DNA from: DATKMP01 sp963790045
Lineage (GTDB): Bacteria > Bacteroidota > Ignavibacteria > UBA10030
Length of the DNA: 64,000 nucleotides
Direction of reading: 5' to 3'
Assembly (NCBI GenBank): GCA_963790045.1
Contig: CAWBMS010000013.1
Location: forward strand, 1-64,000
Positions 25,736 to 34,980 of the stretch are shown here, in pieces. Both the position numbers and the translations under genes were made by a program. Under the pieces are notes generated by a model that saw only the letters and a program-made list of their open reading frames with translations, did not search any database and had not been told where the DNA came from. The stretch's first letter is position 1; every line of letters begins with the position of its first letter.

Positions 25736-28006
25736 TTATAATTGCAGCGCCATACCAATAATGTAATTGCGTTCGGCAGCAGGATAGAATTCCTGCCCTT
25801 CGCCAGTCATCGTATATAATCGATTTAACAAATTGTGCACTTCACCGCGCACGATAAGATGCACGCCGGCACCAAGCGTGAACCGATACAATGCAGATGC
25901 ATTCAGTACCATATACGCATCATTTTTTTCGAGATCATTTTTAGTATTGTCCGTATAAAATGCACCGACATATTTTGCATCGATTGAGGCACTCCAAGCA
26001 TCAACAGTTTGAGTCAACCGAAGGTTCGCCATAAAATCCGGTGAGCCGGCAATCGGATTGCCATCCAAACTATGGCGATACGTGATGCCATTCACGATGC
26101 TATCAGCAATCGCATAGCTGATGAGGCGATTGTGAGAAATCGTTGCATTGCCGCTCACACTGAATCCGTTATTGAACGATGTTTGCGCTTCAAGTTCGAT
26201 GCCAATGTGCCGCGTGCGGTCAGCATTGCCCATCACCGGTTCTCCGAAAATATCAAGCGCGCCACTTTTAATGAGTTCATCTTTAAATTCCATCCAGAAA
26301 ATATTTGCCGCCAGCAGCGAATATTCATTACGGTATGCCGCACCAATTTCTAAATCGTACAAATGTTCCGGTTTGGCAATCGGATTATTGAAATTGTATT
26401 TCACGGCACCGCCTACCGTATCGGCTTCAAACTGCGGCGTGCTGCCCCAGATGGTTTCTTCCGCAGAATATAAATCTATCAATCGCGGCTCGCGAGACGT
26501 GTATGCGAGATTGATGTAAGAATTAAAATGTTCATCCACATTATAATTGACGCCGACACGTGGATTGACAAAGAAATACGGGACAGCAAAATCATCATTA
26601 TAAAATTTTTCATTGCTCAGTGTATAGCGATCATAGACAAATTGAAGATCGGTCATTAATGTCAGATCGTCGTTCAATCTATATAATTCATTACCGTAGA
26701 ACGAAACGATATCTTTTCCGCCGTTGTATTTATAGATATAATAATCAGGATCGTAATTCGACGGAAAGTTTTCTGCATACTGAATTTTTCCCCAATGCAG
26801 CGAACGATGGAAACGCAATTCCGCACCAAGCGTCAGCACACCGGTGTTGTGATCGATTTCCAACCGCGGCAGCCATCCGAATTGTTTATCACCGACATAC
26901 GCGCGCACAAGCGAATTGATCGGATCCGCAGCACCGACATATCCGTTTGCTGAATCCCAATGAATCGCCGATGCCGTCAAACCACTTCCATCATAGTCAT
27001 AATATCCATCGCCTTGAATATAAAAAAATGTATTGGAGAGTGTGATCTTCGGTGTCAATCGCCATTCGTTCAATAATTCAAAATGCGGCTGGGAAAATGA
27101 TTCTGCTTCTTGCGCACGACGATTCGTGGCATAGGTAACAGAATCTTGCGCATCGTTCAATTCAAAATAATTGTAATTCGTACGACGAAGATTTAGGTCG
27201 TTGTTATAAAATTTCGGGATGCCATTATATACTAATCCATCGGTGAACGGACCGCCGTAAAAATGTATGCGTGTCGTCATGTTCGCATCCAATCGTTCGA
27301 CACCGAAAAAATAAGAATCAATTTCGTCCCAGGATTTATCGCGATACCCATCGGTAGAAAGTTTGCCAAGCCGCCCGTAAAACATATATTGACTATCGAC
27401 AAGACCGGAGTTGAATGTTGCGGAATATTTCCGCGTAGAAAGCACAACAGTATTTGTTGAACCGTATTCCTGAAATCCCAAACTGCTTTCAAGCAAAACA
27501 CTCGGCTTTGGCTGGAACGGAATTGCAATCAAATTCACAGAGCCGCCGATTGCCGGCGGTCCGTAAAACGCGCTGCCTGCTCCGCGCTGCACTTGAATGG
27601 TGGATGTGCTTCCCAGCAAATCCGGAAAGTCGATCCAGTACACGCTAAAATCTTCCGGATCATTCTGCGGCACGCCATTCACCATCACAGAAAGCCGCTG
27701 CTGTTCAAAGCCGCGTAAATTAATGTAGCTGTACCCGCCGCTTGCATTTCCATTTTCAGAATAAAATGTGATGGACGGAAGTTCGGATAACAGTACAGGA
27801 ACATCCTGCACAGTATATTGCTGCTGGATTTGCGATCTGGATAAATTAGAAAATGTTACGGGCGATAAACGCTCCGTTGCCTGTGTTGCCGCAACGGTTG
27901 TAACAGGTGCTTCGTGATAGACAGTGTCACGATCGATTTTCTCTTGCGCAGTGGCAATTGAAAATCCTATGGTGACGGCTGCAAGAAGATGTGAATAGTT
28001 CAGCAT
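25736..28006 (-). CDS. TonB-dependent outer-membrane receptor, TPP-regulated (probable thiamine uptake)
   Basis: 756 residues. Signal peptide 1-20 (AVTIGFSIATAQ). Plug domain about 45-160 with QQQYTVQDVPVLLSELPSI and QRGAGSAFYGPPAIGGSVNL, followed by a 22-strand barrel ending in YIIGMALQL. A TonB-box-like segment is ERLSPVTFSN upstream of the plug. AAGGAGAAATACG precedes the ATG at 28006. The leader holds a TPP riboswitch and an intrinsic terminator, so expression falls when TPP is plentiful. In Bacteroidota such receptors take up thiamine across the outer membrane. Confidence 0.92.
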   Translation of the reverse strand: MLNYSHLLAAVTIGFSIATAQEKIDRDTVYHEAPVTTVAATQATERLSPVTFSNLSRSQIQQQYTVQDVPVLLSELPSITFYSENGNASGGYSYINLRGFEQQRLSVMVNGVPQNDPEDFSVYWIDFPDLLGSTSTIQVQRGAGSAFYGPPAIGGSVNLIAIPFQPKPSVLLESSLGFQEYGSTNTVVLSTRKYSATFNSGLVDSQYMFYGRLGKLSTDGYRDKSWDEIDSYFFGVERLDANMTTRIHFYGGPFTDGLVYNGIPKFYNNDLNLRRTNYNYFELNDAQDSVTYATNRRAQEAESFSQPHFELLNEWRLTPKITLSNTFFYIQGDGYYDYDGSGLTASAIHWDSANGYVGAADPINSLVRAYVGDKQFGWLPRLEIDHNTGVLTLGAELRFHRSLHWGKIQYAENFPSNYDPDYYIYKYNGGKDIVSFYGNELYRLNDDLTLMTDLQFVYDRYTLSNEKFYNDDFAVPYFFVNPRVGVNYNVDEHFNSYINLAYTSREPRLIDLYSAEETIWGSTPQFEADTVGGAVKYNFNNPIAKPEHLYDLEIGAAYRNEYSLLAANIFWMEFKDELIKSGALDIFGEPVMGNADRTRHIGIELEAQTSFNNGFSVSGNATISHNRLISYAIADSIVNGITYRHSLDGNPIAGSPDFMANLRLTQTVDAWSASIDAKYVGAFYTDNTKNDLEKNDAYMVLNASALYRFTLGAGVHLIVRGEVHNLLNRLYTMTGEGQEFYPAAERNYIIGMALQL

Positions 28007-28025
28007 CGTATTTCTCCTTTCAGAA

Positions 28026-28063
28026 ATAAAAAAGCCGTTTCCATAGGAAAAAGAAAACGGCTT
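28026..28063 (-). terminator. Intrinsic terminator of the TPP riboswitch
   Basis: On the minus strand AAGCCGTTT (28063-28055) pairs with AAACGGCTT (28040-28032) and is followed by TTTTTTATTTC. It sits between the riboswitch and the receptor start, the usual expression platform for transcription attenuation. Confidence 0.85.
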
Positions 28064-28089
28064 GAAGAAAGAAGAGCTGTTCTCCGTTT

Positions 28090-28190
28090 TCCTACGCCGG
28101 TATAACCCGGTTCAGGTTCGCAGGGTTTGATCTCAGTCCCGATCTCATCAAGTTCTTCGTCTGATGAAACCGTCAGGACACCCCTAACGG
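28090..28190 (-). ncRNA. TPP (THI element) riboswitch
   Basis: Read on the minus strand: TTAGGGGTGTCC at the 5' side, the conserved CTGAGAT core (28137-28131) for pyrimidine recognition, ACCCTGCGAACCTGAACCGG and TTATACCGGCGTAGG at the 3' side for pyrophosphate recognition. P1 forms between CCCTAAC/GTAGG regions. All hallmarks of the THI element are present. The P3 arm (GATGAGATCGGGACTG region) is extended. Binds thiamine pyrophosphate and, with the terminator at 28026-28063, controls the TonB-TPK-SSS operon. Confidence 0.96.
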
Positions 28191-28515
28191 ATGAATAAAT
28201 ATGTTAATGTAAAAGAACTACTTAAATATACAGCGATGCAGAATCGATGTCAAGAAAAATATTTGCAGCAAGGGTGTTTCAATAATCTTTTCAGCGGCGA
28301 GTAAAAGAATTGACATTGAAATAATTAAACAGTAGAATTCTGTCAAGATATTAAACGCGTTCACATGTTTTCCGGGTCAAGAAGTTTATGGTGGATGTTG
28401 AAAAGAAATTTTGCTGCAGATTCCCTTCTGGAATCTGCCTTTATCTCCCTTCGTTGTTCATACCAACATGCTCCGTGGACGAACTTTGTCTTTTTCCGGA
28501 TCGATAAAATGCTCT
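28191..28515. other. Intergenic region upstream of the thiamine operon
   Basis: AT-rich DNA that must contain the promoter of the leftward thiamine operon. No gene is supported. It leads into the repeat array at 28516. Confidence 0.45.
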
Positions 28516-28770
28516 GCGGAACGAGAGAAATGGTGTCGGCAATGACACAAATGGCGTTAGCAACGAGACAAATGACGCTGGCAACGACACAAATGACGTT
28601 GAGAATGACAGAAATGGTGTCGGGAATGAGAGAAATGGCGTTGGGAACGACACAAATGACGTTGGGAATGAGGGAAATGGCGTGGGGAATTGAATAAATG
28701 CCCCGGCGAAAGGAATACATGGACTGCTGAAAGGAATAATTGTGCTGCCGGAAGGAATAATTGGCGTTGA
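28516..28770. repeat. 21-bp-period degenerate tandem repeat, locus 2
   Basis: At least eight regular 21-base units such as CGGGAATGAGAGAAATGGCG, TGGGAACGACACAAATGACG and TGGGAATGAGGGAAATGGCG, then looser units (GCTGAAAGGAATAATTGTGC, GCCGGAAGGAATAATTGGCG). Core GGNAAYGANANAAATGNNG. All three frames of both strands stay open across it because 21 is divisible by three, giving spurious heptapeptide-repeat ORFs. Same family as 7280-7568 and 63300-63699. Confidence 0.85.
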
Positions 28771-28973
28771 TTATAGTATTTTTGACATACTGAACGGTAC
28801 TTTGGTGCAGGGAATGGAATAATTGGTGATGGTAATGGTGTTTTGGAGAATGGAAAGGGAAAAAATGAGGTAGTCAAACAATTTATGGTTCGAAATAAAA
28901 ATAGAAATTGACTGGATATAGGCGATGCGTTGTTACAGGAGTTGGCACCAATATTAACTTCTAATAAGCAAAT

Positions 28974-30381
28974 ATGGTAAAATATAGTGTAGTTAAAAAA
29001 ATAGGACGTGGAGGAAATGGGATAGTTTATCAAGTAACAGATGAGAATGGAAATTTTTTTGCTAAAAAGGTACTTGAAAATATAAGATCAAAAAAAGCAT
29101 ATCAAAGGTTTAAGGACGAAGTAGAGGTTTTATATGGGCTTAAAGAAAGAAAGGGGGTAATTGAAATTATTGATGCTTATTTACCTAATCAGTTTTCTAA
29201 ACATGATAAACCCTATTATGTTATGCCTCTTGGGATAAGTTTGAAAGATTACATTAAAAACTTACACGATGAACAAATAATAAATTTAGTGATCGAACTT
29301 TGTGATACTCTAGATTTTTTGCATTCTAAAGATATAACCCATAGAGATATAAAACCTGAAAATATATTGGTTATTGACAACAAACCAGTCTTCTCAGATT
29401 TTGGTCTAGCTAATTTTCCCAAAAAGGTAAGAGTTTCAAGCCAAAACGAAAACATAGGTCCTAAATGGACAATTGCACCGGAGATGAAAAGAATCTCATC
29501 AACAGCTGAGTTTAAAAAAGCAGATATATATTCTTTTGGTAAAACATTATGGATGCTAATAACCAAACAATGGTGGGGTTTTGAAGGTCAGTATATTCCC
29601 AATAGTTCAATATCGGTTGACAATTACGTCGAAATGATAATAAATAAACCGCACTTAGCCAGTAAATGGTATTATCATTCAATTGTGCTGTTAAATCAAC
29701 TTTTAACTGAATCTACTGACAACGACCCATTAAAAAGACCTGATGCAAAATCATTTACAGATAAACTCAAATATTGGTATACTAGCCTGCGACGATTATT
29801 TTGAGAGAAACCCTTATGAGTGGATTGACGCATTAAAAAGAATTTTTCCTGTTTCAATTCCAAACAGCTGTTCTTGGCAAAAATTTGAGGATATTTATAG
29901 AATTCTGAAAATATTATGTGAACGTTACGATAATTTAAATCATTGCTTTTATCCTCGTTCAGGGGGTATGGACTTTGATAAAGTTGAACTTGATAAAACA
30001 AAAGAATTTTTGATTATAAACAACAATGAGATAATTAAACCCAAAATTCTATACTTTGAATTTATGAACGATTTTGATTGGAGTTATTTTAGACTGGAAG
30101 TTGAGGAAATTGAACCAATATTTAAAGAAAACTTGCACGAATTTGAAGAAAGAATATTTATTGACAATGAGGGGAATTATCTATCAGAAGAATCTCCCAG
30201 GTATAGAGAATGTTCAAGATTTGTAAAGGGAAGTTTTCTGTTAACCAAAAAAACTTCAAAGATAAATCAATTATCTGGAAGACTTGATGCGTATAATGCA
30301 TTGCATAACAAAATGAATAATACTAAATATAAAGATTTTCTTTTTGAATTGATTAATAAGTTGAAAAGCAGTTCTTCGTAG
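28974..30381 (+). pseudogene. Hanks-type Ser/Thr kinase with unknown C-terminal domain, frameshifted
   Basis: Frame 1 (28974-29804) is a complete cytosolic kinase domain: Gly-loop IGRGGNGIVYQV, Lys in FFAKKVL, catalytic THRDIKPENIL, metal-binding SDFGLAN, APE-like IAPEMKR. There is no transmembrane helix. A second frame (29743-30381) continues as DDYFERNPYEWIDALKRIFP and contains CFYPRSGGMDFDKVELD and YFEFMNDFDWSYFRLE, a domain I remember fused to such kinases; an extra base near 29787 separates them. Joined, the protein would be about 469 residues. Codon use is far more AT-rich than in the housekeeping genes, which suggests acquisition. Targets unknown; a phage-defence role is possible but not shown. 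Confidence 0.75.
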
Positions 30382-30510
30382 GAAGTTCATCGGGTAAAAT
30401 CCCGCCCTGCATGTCATCTCGTTTTATCTTGTTCCCAAGTTCTTTTACCCGCTGCGACGGGGCATGGGGCAAGGAGTTAAAATAAATTACACACAACAAG
30501 AAAAGTGAAT

Positions 30511-30852
30511 ATGGAAAAAAGTATTTATCAACTGCGGATCTATGAAGTATCTCCCGATAAAAAGGCCGCGTTTCATAACCGATTTAAAAATCATGCGCTT
30601 CGAATTATGAAAAAATATAATTTCAATCCGGTTGCATTATGGGAAAGTTCTTCCGTTGTAAATTTTGAATTCATTTATATTTTGAAGTGGCCGGATATTG
30701 AAACGATGGAACGGCAATGGAAATTATTTTTAGCAGACGAAGAATGGATAAACATTAAAAGAACAATGGATCAAGAAATCGGGGAACCGGTGCTCCGGGT
30801 AACCAGCAGGGTGCTTGAGCATATCGAATATTCTCCGGCATATTCAATATGA
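30511..30852 (+). CDS. NIPSNAP family protein
   Basis: 113 residues from the ATG at 30511 (a GTG at 30505 would add two). Starts SIYQLRIYEVSPDKKAAFHNRF, with the WPDIETMERQWKLFLADEEW helix and a final strand, the pattern of the NIPSNAP dimeric alpha-beta barrel. Bacterial members are small cytosolic proteins of unknown reaction, often near detoxification enzymes. It stands alone between the kinase and the small membrane protein gene. Confidence 0.85.
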   Translation: MEKSIYQLRIYEVSPDKKAAFHNRFKNHALRIMKKYNFNPVALWESSSVVNFEFIYILKWPDIETMERQWKLFLADEEWINIKRTMDQEIGEPVLRVTSRVLEHIEYSPAYSI

Positions 30853-31096
30853 TTTATACTTGATAAAGTTCCAGAGTACATAAAATATTGACAACAACGC
30901 GCCCAACCAGGCCTATCGGCAGGCAAGGGTTGGATGCAAGTGGGAAAATAAAAAATTATATAATACATTTGATCAAGATAACATATACAATCCACGCACT
31001 CGATGATCCACAGGGAACACGGGAAAAATATACAGGAAGAAAAACAAAGAAAAGGTCACAGCGATGAAAACAACAGACAACTTGTTAGAAGAACCG

Positions 31097-31402
31097 ATGA
31101 AATGGTATCATTACATTGCAGGATTTTTTGCGGGAGCATTTTTAACGAATGCGGTTCCGCATTTCGTGAACGGAATTTCGGGAAACGCTTTTCCGTCACC
31201 ATTTGCTCATCCGCCCGGTCAGGGACTTTCATCTCCGTTGGTAAATGTTTTATGGGCATTATTGAATTTGCTTGCAGGATATCTCCTTTTTAGAGTGAGC
31301 AGAATAAATTCAAAACGTAAATCAGGATTATTCATATTTTTTGTAGGAGTGGTACTGATTAGTATTATGAGCAGTATTGTGTTTGTGGATAAAGTAAAAT
31401 AA
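31097..31402 (+). CDS. Small membrane protein, paralog of the gene at 13070
   Basis: 101 residues if it starts at the ATG at 31097, which aligns exactly with the paralog (MKWYHYIAGFFAGAFLTN). An in-frame ATG at 31064 would add MKTTDNLLEEP. Same three-helix layout and the same loop, FPSPFAHPPGQGLSSPLVN. Conservation of the loop and of the VFVDK end indicates selection on both copies. Function unknown. The 18-kb spacing and different neighbours argue for an old duplication rather than a recent one. Confidence 0.8.
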   Translation: MKWYHYIAGFFAGAFLTNAVPHFVNGISGNAFPSPFAHPPGQGLSSPLVNVLWALLNLLAGYLLFRVSRINSKRKSGLFIFFVGVVLISIMSSIVFVDKVK

Positions 31403-31574
31403 ATGTTCTTCTTGTTCCCAAGCTCAGTTATCTGTGAGTGACGGAATGATTTGCAATTAGAAAAATAGTTTTATGAGCGGCATTGATGAAGAAAAATTAA
31501 AAATGTTATATTGTATTTGTATGAACGTTAAGCGTAACAGGAAAAACACTCAACAGTAGAAACTACTCAAGCAC

Positions 31575-32055
31575 ATGAAAAAAACATTATTCTTCATCTT
31601 CGTTCTTGTGGCATCCTTCTGCGGAGGGTTCGCGTTCAAGACCATTAGTTCAAATCACTCTACTACGGAGACCTCTATGAAAAAAGTAACGGGCATCGGC
31701 GGCATTTTCTTCAAATGCAAAGACCCTAGTAAAGATGACGGAATGGTACCACACTCATCTTGGCCTAAACACAAACCCATGGGGAGCAACGTTCGAATGG
31801 TATGAAGGCGCAGACAGCACAAAAAAAGGACAAACACAATGGACCCCGTTTTCCGAAACGACCAAATACTTTGAACCTTCGACAAAAGATTTTATGATCA
31901 ATTACAGGGTAGAAAACCTGGAAGCACTCATTGAGGAATTAAAAAAGAACGGCGTTACCATTGTGGATACTCTTGAAACTGCAGAGTATGGTAAATTTAT
32001 ACATATCCTTGACGCAGAAGGTAACAAAGTTGAATTGTGGGAACCCAAAGATTGA
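31575..32055 (+). pseudogene. VOC/glyoxalase-family protein with signal peptide, frameshifted
   Basis: Frame 1 gives a signal-like N-terminus (MKKTLFFIFVLVASFCGGFA) and then MKKVTGIGGIFFKCKDPSK, the first VOC strand. Frame 2 continues MTEWYHTHLGLNTNPWGATF to EGNKVELWEPKD, completing one betaalphabetabetabeta module. Removing one G near 31734 joins them as a protein of about 160 residues. Metal ligands would include Glu in KVELWEP. VOC proteins catalyse lyase, isomerase or dioxygenase reactions; the substrate is unknown. An internal start at 31677 would give a cytosolic form without the leader. Confidence 0.75.
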
Positions 32056-32198
32056 GTTTGAAAAGTTAGGCATCCAACTCAGGAGCAAGACGACAAAATG
32101 ATCGACAGGTAAAACGCCTGCCGCAAACAAGTTCGCAATCAGGAAAATTGTTCGATGAGATGCAACATTGAAACACAGCAGGAGACTGTCTTTAAATT

Positions 32199-32235
32199 AC
32201 GTTTAACGGTAGGACAGGCATTCTTGCCTGTCCAT
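32199..32235. repeat. 37-bp dispersed repeat, copy B
   Basis: ACGTTTAACGGTAGGACAGG continuing to GCCTGTCCAT. Reverse complement of 7071-7107 with one mismatch. Here the hairpin GGACAGGCA/TGCCTGTCC is perfect. Confidence 0.85.
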
Positions 32236-32333
32236 TATACAACAAAAACACAAACAAGTATTTAAGCAACGATATATATCGTCGCCTGCTGTTTGTTTAA
32301 AGATCACGCTTCGACAAGCCCAGTGTGACTTTT

Positions 32334-33227
32334 TCAACCGATAAAAAATCCTACGGCAAGCAACACAGGAGTTGAAATATTGATGACGACATTCAATCCC
32401 ATCGAAGGAATCAAAGCAGGGATATTATTTGCGTTGCGAAATGCTCCTTGAAACGCTATCCACGCGGGAATAATTGTCAGCAACGCGAGCAAACTAAACT
32501 TCGGCATCAATCCAAACATCACACCAACAACAACCGTAACATACGTCAGCAATAAAAAAGTACCGTAGATAATTGCGCTGGCTTTCCGCCCAATCGTAAT
32601 CGGAAAATGTTTTCGCCCGATGGTAATATCTGCATCGACATCAGGAAATTGATTGAGCAGCAGCAAGTCGCTGACTAAAAATGTCGGAATGAGCGAAGCA
32701 ACAAATGCAATCCACGTGTAAGAACCTGTTAACGAAAAGTGTGTTCCCATCACCATGAGAATACCGAAACCCAATCCCGGTGCAATTAAACAAGAAATCG
32801 GATTATACGCCCACCAAACGGTATATGTCACAAGTAAAATTAAACCGAAAAATCCGAGCGGCAGCAACAGCCAGCCGCGCAGCCAGACAAAATAAAATCC
32901 GATCATAACAACCACAACAAGTGACACGATAGCGAGATACAATGTTTGCTTCTTCACTTCAGGATGTGATGGCAATGTTCCGCTGCCGCCGCTGAATGGT
33001 GTTCGCTGCGTTTTGTTGTCGAGTCCGCTGATAAAATCAAAATACTCATTAAACACATTGACGCAAATGTGGCTTGCAACCGCACCGATGAGAATTAATA
33101 GAATTTGAATCCAGTTGATTTCGTGTGTTTGCCAGTACGCTGTTCCGACGCCGACAGCGACACACGCGGGCGTCAGAATCAAGAACGGTACCCTCATCGG
33201 GCCAAGCAAGGATTTCAATGTTTGCAT
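32334..33227 (-). CDS. UbiA-family prenyltransferase (MenA-like)
   Basis: 297 residues, eight or nine helices. First Asp-rich motif NVFNEYFDFISGLD (N-x3-D-x4-D type) and second motif DVDADITIGRKHFP bind Mg-prenyl diphosphate. GGSGTLPSHPEV resembles MenA enzymes, which prenylate 1,4-dihydroxy-2-naphthoate in menaquinone synthesis. No other men genes are nearby, so a different aromatic acceptor remains possible. AGGAGAG precedes the start. Confidence 0.85.
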   Translation of the reverse strand: MQTLKSLLGPMRVPFLILTPACVAVGVGTAYWQTHEINWIQILLILIGAVASHICVNVFNEYFDFISGLDNKTQRTPFSGGSGTLPSHPEVKKQTLYLAIVSLVVVVMIGFYFVWLRGWLLLPLGFFGLILLVTYTVWWAYNPISCLIAPGLGFGILMVMGTHFSLTGSYTWIAFVASLIPTFLVSDLLLLNQFPDVDADITIGRKHFPITIGRKASAIIYGTFLLLTYVTVVVGVMFGLMPKFSLLALLTIIPAWIAFQGAFRNANNIPALIPSMGLNVVINISTPVLLAVGFFIG

Positions 33228-33307
33228 TCGACTCTCCTCTTAAAAGTTTGATTGGTCATTGAATAAATATTTTTCTTGTTCAGATACTCACAGTTAAATT
33301 TTCTCGA

Positions 33308-33745
33308 TTACACGTTGCTATTCTTCGCTACGTTATTGATATCCACGTTGCGAAAGATTTTCGTTCCGTACCATAGCACGACCGCTTCTATCACCAACAG
33401 CGCACCGAACGATCCTTCATATAAAATTTTCCAGAGAAGCGGAATGGATTGAAAGACAGGAATTGAGATAGAAAAGAAGTGATCGTAGATATTATAGCAT
33501 AATGCTGCGCCGATGGTGCCTTGCAGCACGATATTCCCCTGCCGGGCTTTTTCTTTTTCAATCATAAACGCAGCAATAATCGGGATGATGGTAAATATGA
33601 AAATGATTGGAAGATGATCGGCAACAAAATAGAACGTGCCTAATTTTTCATGTGTGTAAGCATTTCCGGCAACCAAGAGCATGTGGGCAATCACAAGCCG
33701 CGAAATTATTTTCGATATCTTTGCAAGATGTTCTGTGTTGGCCAT
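33308..33745 (-). CDS. Four-helix membrane protein, unknown
   Basis: About 145 residues from the ATG at 33745 (MANTEHLAKISKIIS); a longer frame to 33802 overlaps the upstream peptidase gene and is unlikely. Hydrophobic segments at about 12-30, 44-60, 73-90 and 105-125. Short polar loops, no catalytic motif seen. Begins 10 bases after the NlpC/P60 stop, so probably same transcript. Function unknown. Confidence 0.65.
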   Translation of the reverse strand: MANTEHLAKISKIISRLVIAHMLLVAGNAYTHEKLGTFYFVADHLPIIFIFTIIPIIAAFMIEKEKARQGNIVLQGTIGAALCYNIYDHFFSISIPVFQSIPLLWKILYEGSFGALLVIEAVVLWYGTKIFRNVDINNVAKNSNV

Positions 33746-33755
33746 AATTATGTTT

Positions 33756-34904
33756 TTACTTTGAAGACGATATATTTTGAATAACGCGCCGTGCGCGCAC
33801 AAAACTCTTTTCTAACGATGCATCGTAAAACGGCGAAGCCGGATCGAAACTGCCATAGCGAACTCTGCCGATGCTATGAATAAACAATTTATTCCCTAAA
33901 TACATTCCCACGTGAATAATATGCTCCAGTGCTGTACCCTCTGCCTTCCGTCCGAAGAATAATAAATCGCCTTTTTGAAGATTCTGAAAATCATTTCCAA
34001 CAGCAATGGCAATTCCTTCTTCCGCTTGCTGGCTTGCATCGCGCGCAAGTTCTTTGCCGTTCAAACGGTACACGGTTTTCGTAAATCCGGAACAATCAAC
34101 TCCTTTAGTAGAAGTTCCTCCCCACAAATATGGAATGCCGAGCAATGCCTTGGCAGATTTTTCAAGGTTACTCGCTGTTAATTGCCGGCTGTTGTTCCAT
34201 TCGTCGTAATCCTGTACAAGCGAACTTTGCACATATCCTCTTCTTCCATCGGCAAGCTCGACTGCTGTCCAGCCATTTTTTGTTTCATGGGATTTGAGTA
34301 CACACAACGCAACAACATCGCACATAGGAAAAGATTCTATCGACGGTTCCTCACGCACGACGCCGAATGTTTCCGTGACAATAACTTTTGGCGCATCATT
34401 CCAGATTTTTGTTTCTGCATTATCGAACCGTTGCATTGCTTCTGCCGAAAGCCAGCCAAGATATTTATCCGGCGACTGCACATAAAAATAATTTTGCGAA
34501 CGCTTTAATATTTTGACCGTCATACCCATCAGCACTTGCGATGAAAGCTCCGCCGCTTCGCCCGGTTTGGTGCGCATGTTTCCAACACTCACGATGATAA
34601 CACCGAAATATTTTGCGCCAACAGCTTCATCCGGTAACACGGCGATGTGGTCAACAACAGATTTGTGTGTTTTTTCTTTTACTGTTTCGATGAGTGATTT
34701 TTTTGCAGCAGAATTATCAACTTCGCCGCGAAGTTCAATACTTTCTGTCATCTCATTTCCCGTGACATCAAACACTGCCGTGCGGTGATCCGGTGCATAT
34801 TTTTGTTGAACTTCATGAAGGATGTTTTCCCACGCCGCCTGCTGTGCCATAAGCGTGAGAGGAATTAGAAGGAAAATAAAAAACGCTGCTTTTGTTTTTG
34901 TCAT
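33756..34904 (-). CDS. Secreted NlpC/P60 peptidase with SH3b domains
   Basis: 382 residues. Signal peptide 1-20 (ends LMAQQ). Residues about 30-100 are an alpha/beta lead-in; about 100-160 and 170-235 look like two SH3b modules (VLMGMTVKILKRSQNYFYVQ; GWTAVELADGRRGYVQSS). The catalytic C40 domain (about 250-382) has GIPYLWGGTSTKGVDCSGF with the nucleophile Cys in DCSG, the catalytic His in LEHIIHVGMYLG, and HSIGRVRYGSF. Cleaves peptidoglycan stem peptides in the periplasm. Such enzymes with two SH3b domains are often gamma-D-Glu-diaminoacyl peptidases (YkfC type). Confidence 0.9.
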   Translation of the reverse strand: MTKTKAAFFIFLLIPLTLMAQQAAWENILHEVQQKYAPDHRTAVFDVTGNEMTESIELRGEVDNSAAKKSLIETVKEKTHKSVVDHIAVLPDEAVGAKYFGVIIVSVGNMRTKPGEAAELSSQVLMGMTVKILKRSQNYFYVQSPDKYLGWLSAEAMQRFDNAETKIWNDAPKVIVTETFGVVREEPSIESFPMCDVVALCVLKSHETKNGWTAVELADGRRGYVQSSLVQDYDEWNNSRQLTASNLEKSAKALLGIPYLWGGTSTKGVDCSGFTKTVYRLNGKELARDASQQAEEGIAIAVGNDFQNLQKGDLLFFGRKAEGTALEHIIHVGMYLGNKLFIHSIGRVRYGSFDPASPFYDASLEKSFVRARRVIQNISSSK

Positions 34905-34980
34905 TCTGTTTTACTTTTCGCAGATATTCATGTTTGCAGAAATATAACAGAAATCTTCAGAGTGTGCAATAAATTATGTT

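Noticed and set aside
25546..25758. N-terminal extension of thiamine pyrophosphokinase
   Set aside because: It overlaps the receptor gene end and has no similarity to the family; the internal Met at 25545 or 25536 is better.
28365..28697. Plus-strand ORF with methionine-rich heptapeptide repeats
   Set aside because: Falls entirely in the 21-bp array; the regular peptide is a by-product of the DNA period and no ribosome site is present.
28557..29033. Minus-strand ORF with SQRHL/HSRHH heptads
   Set aside because: Same 21-bp array; several frames are open at once, as expected from the repeat, and there is no coding signal.
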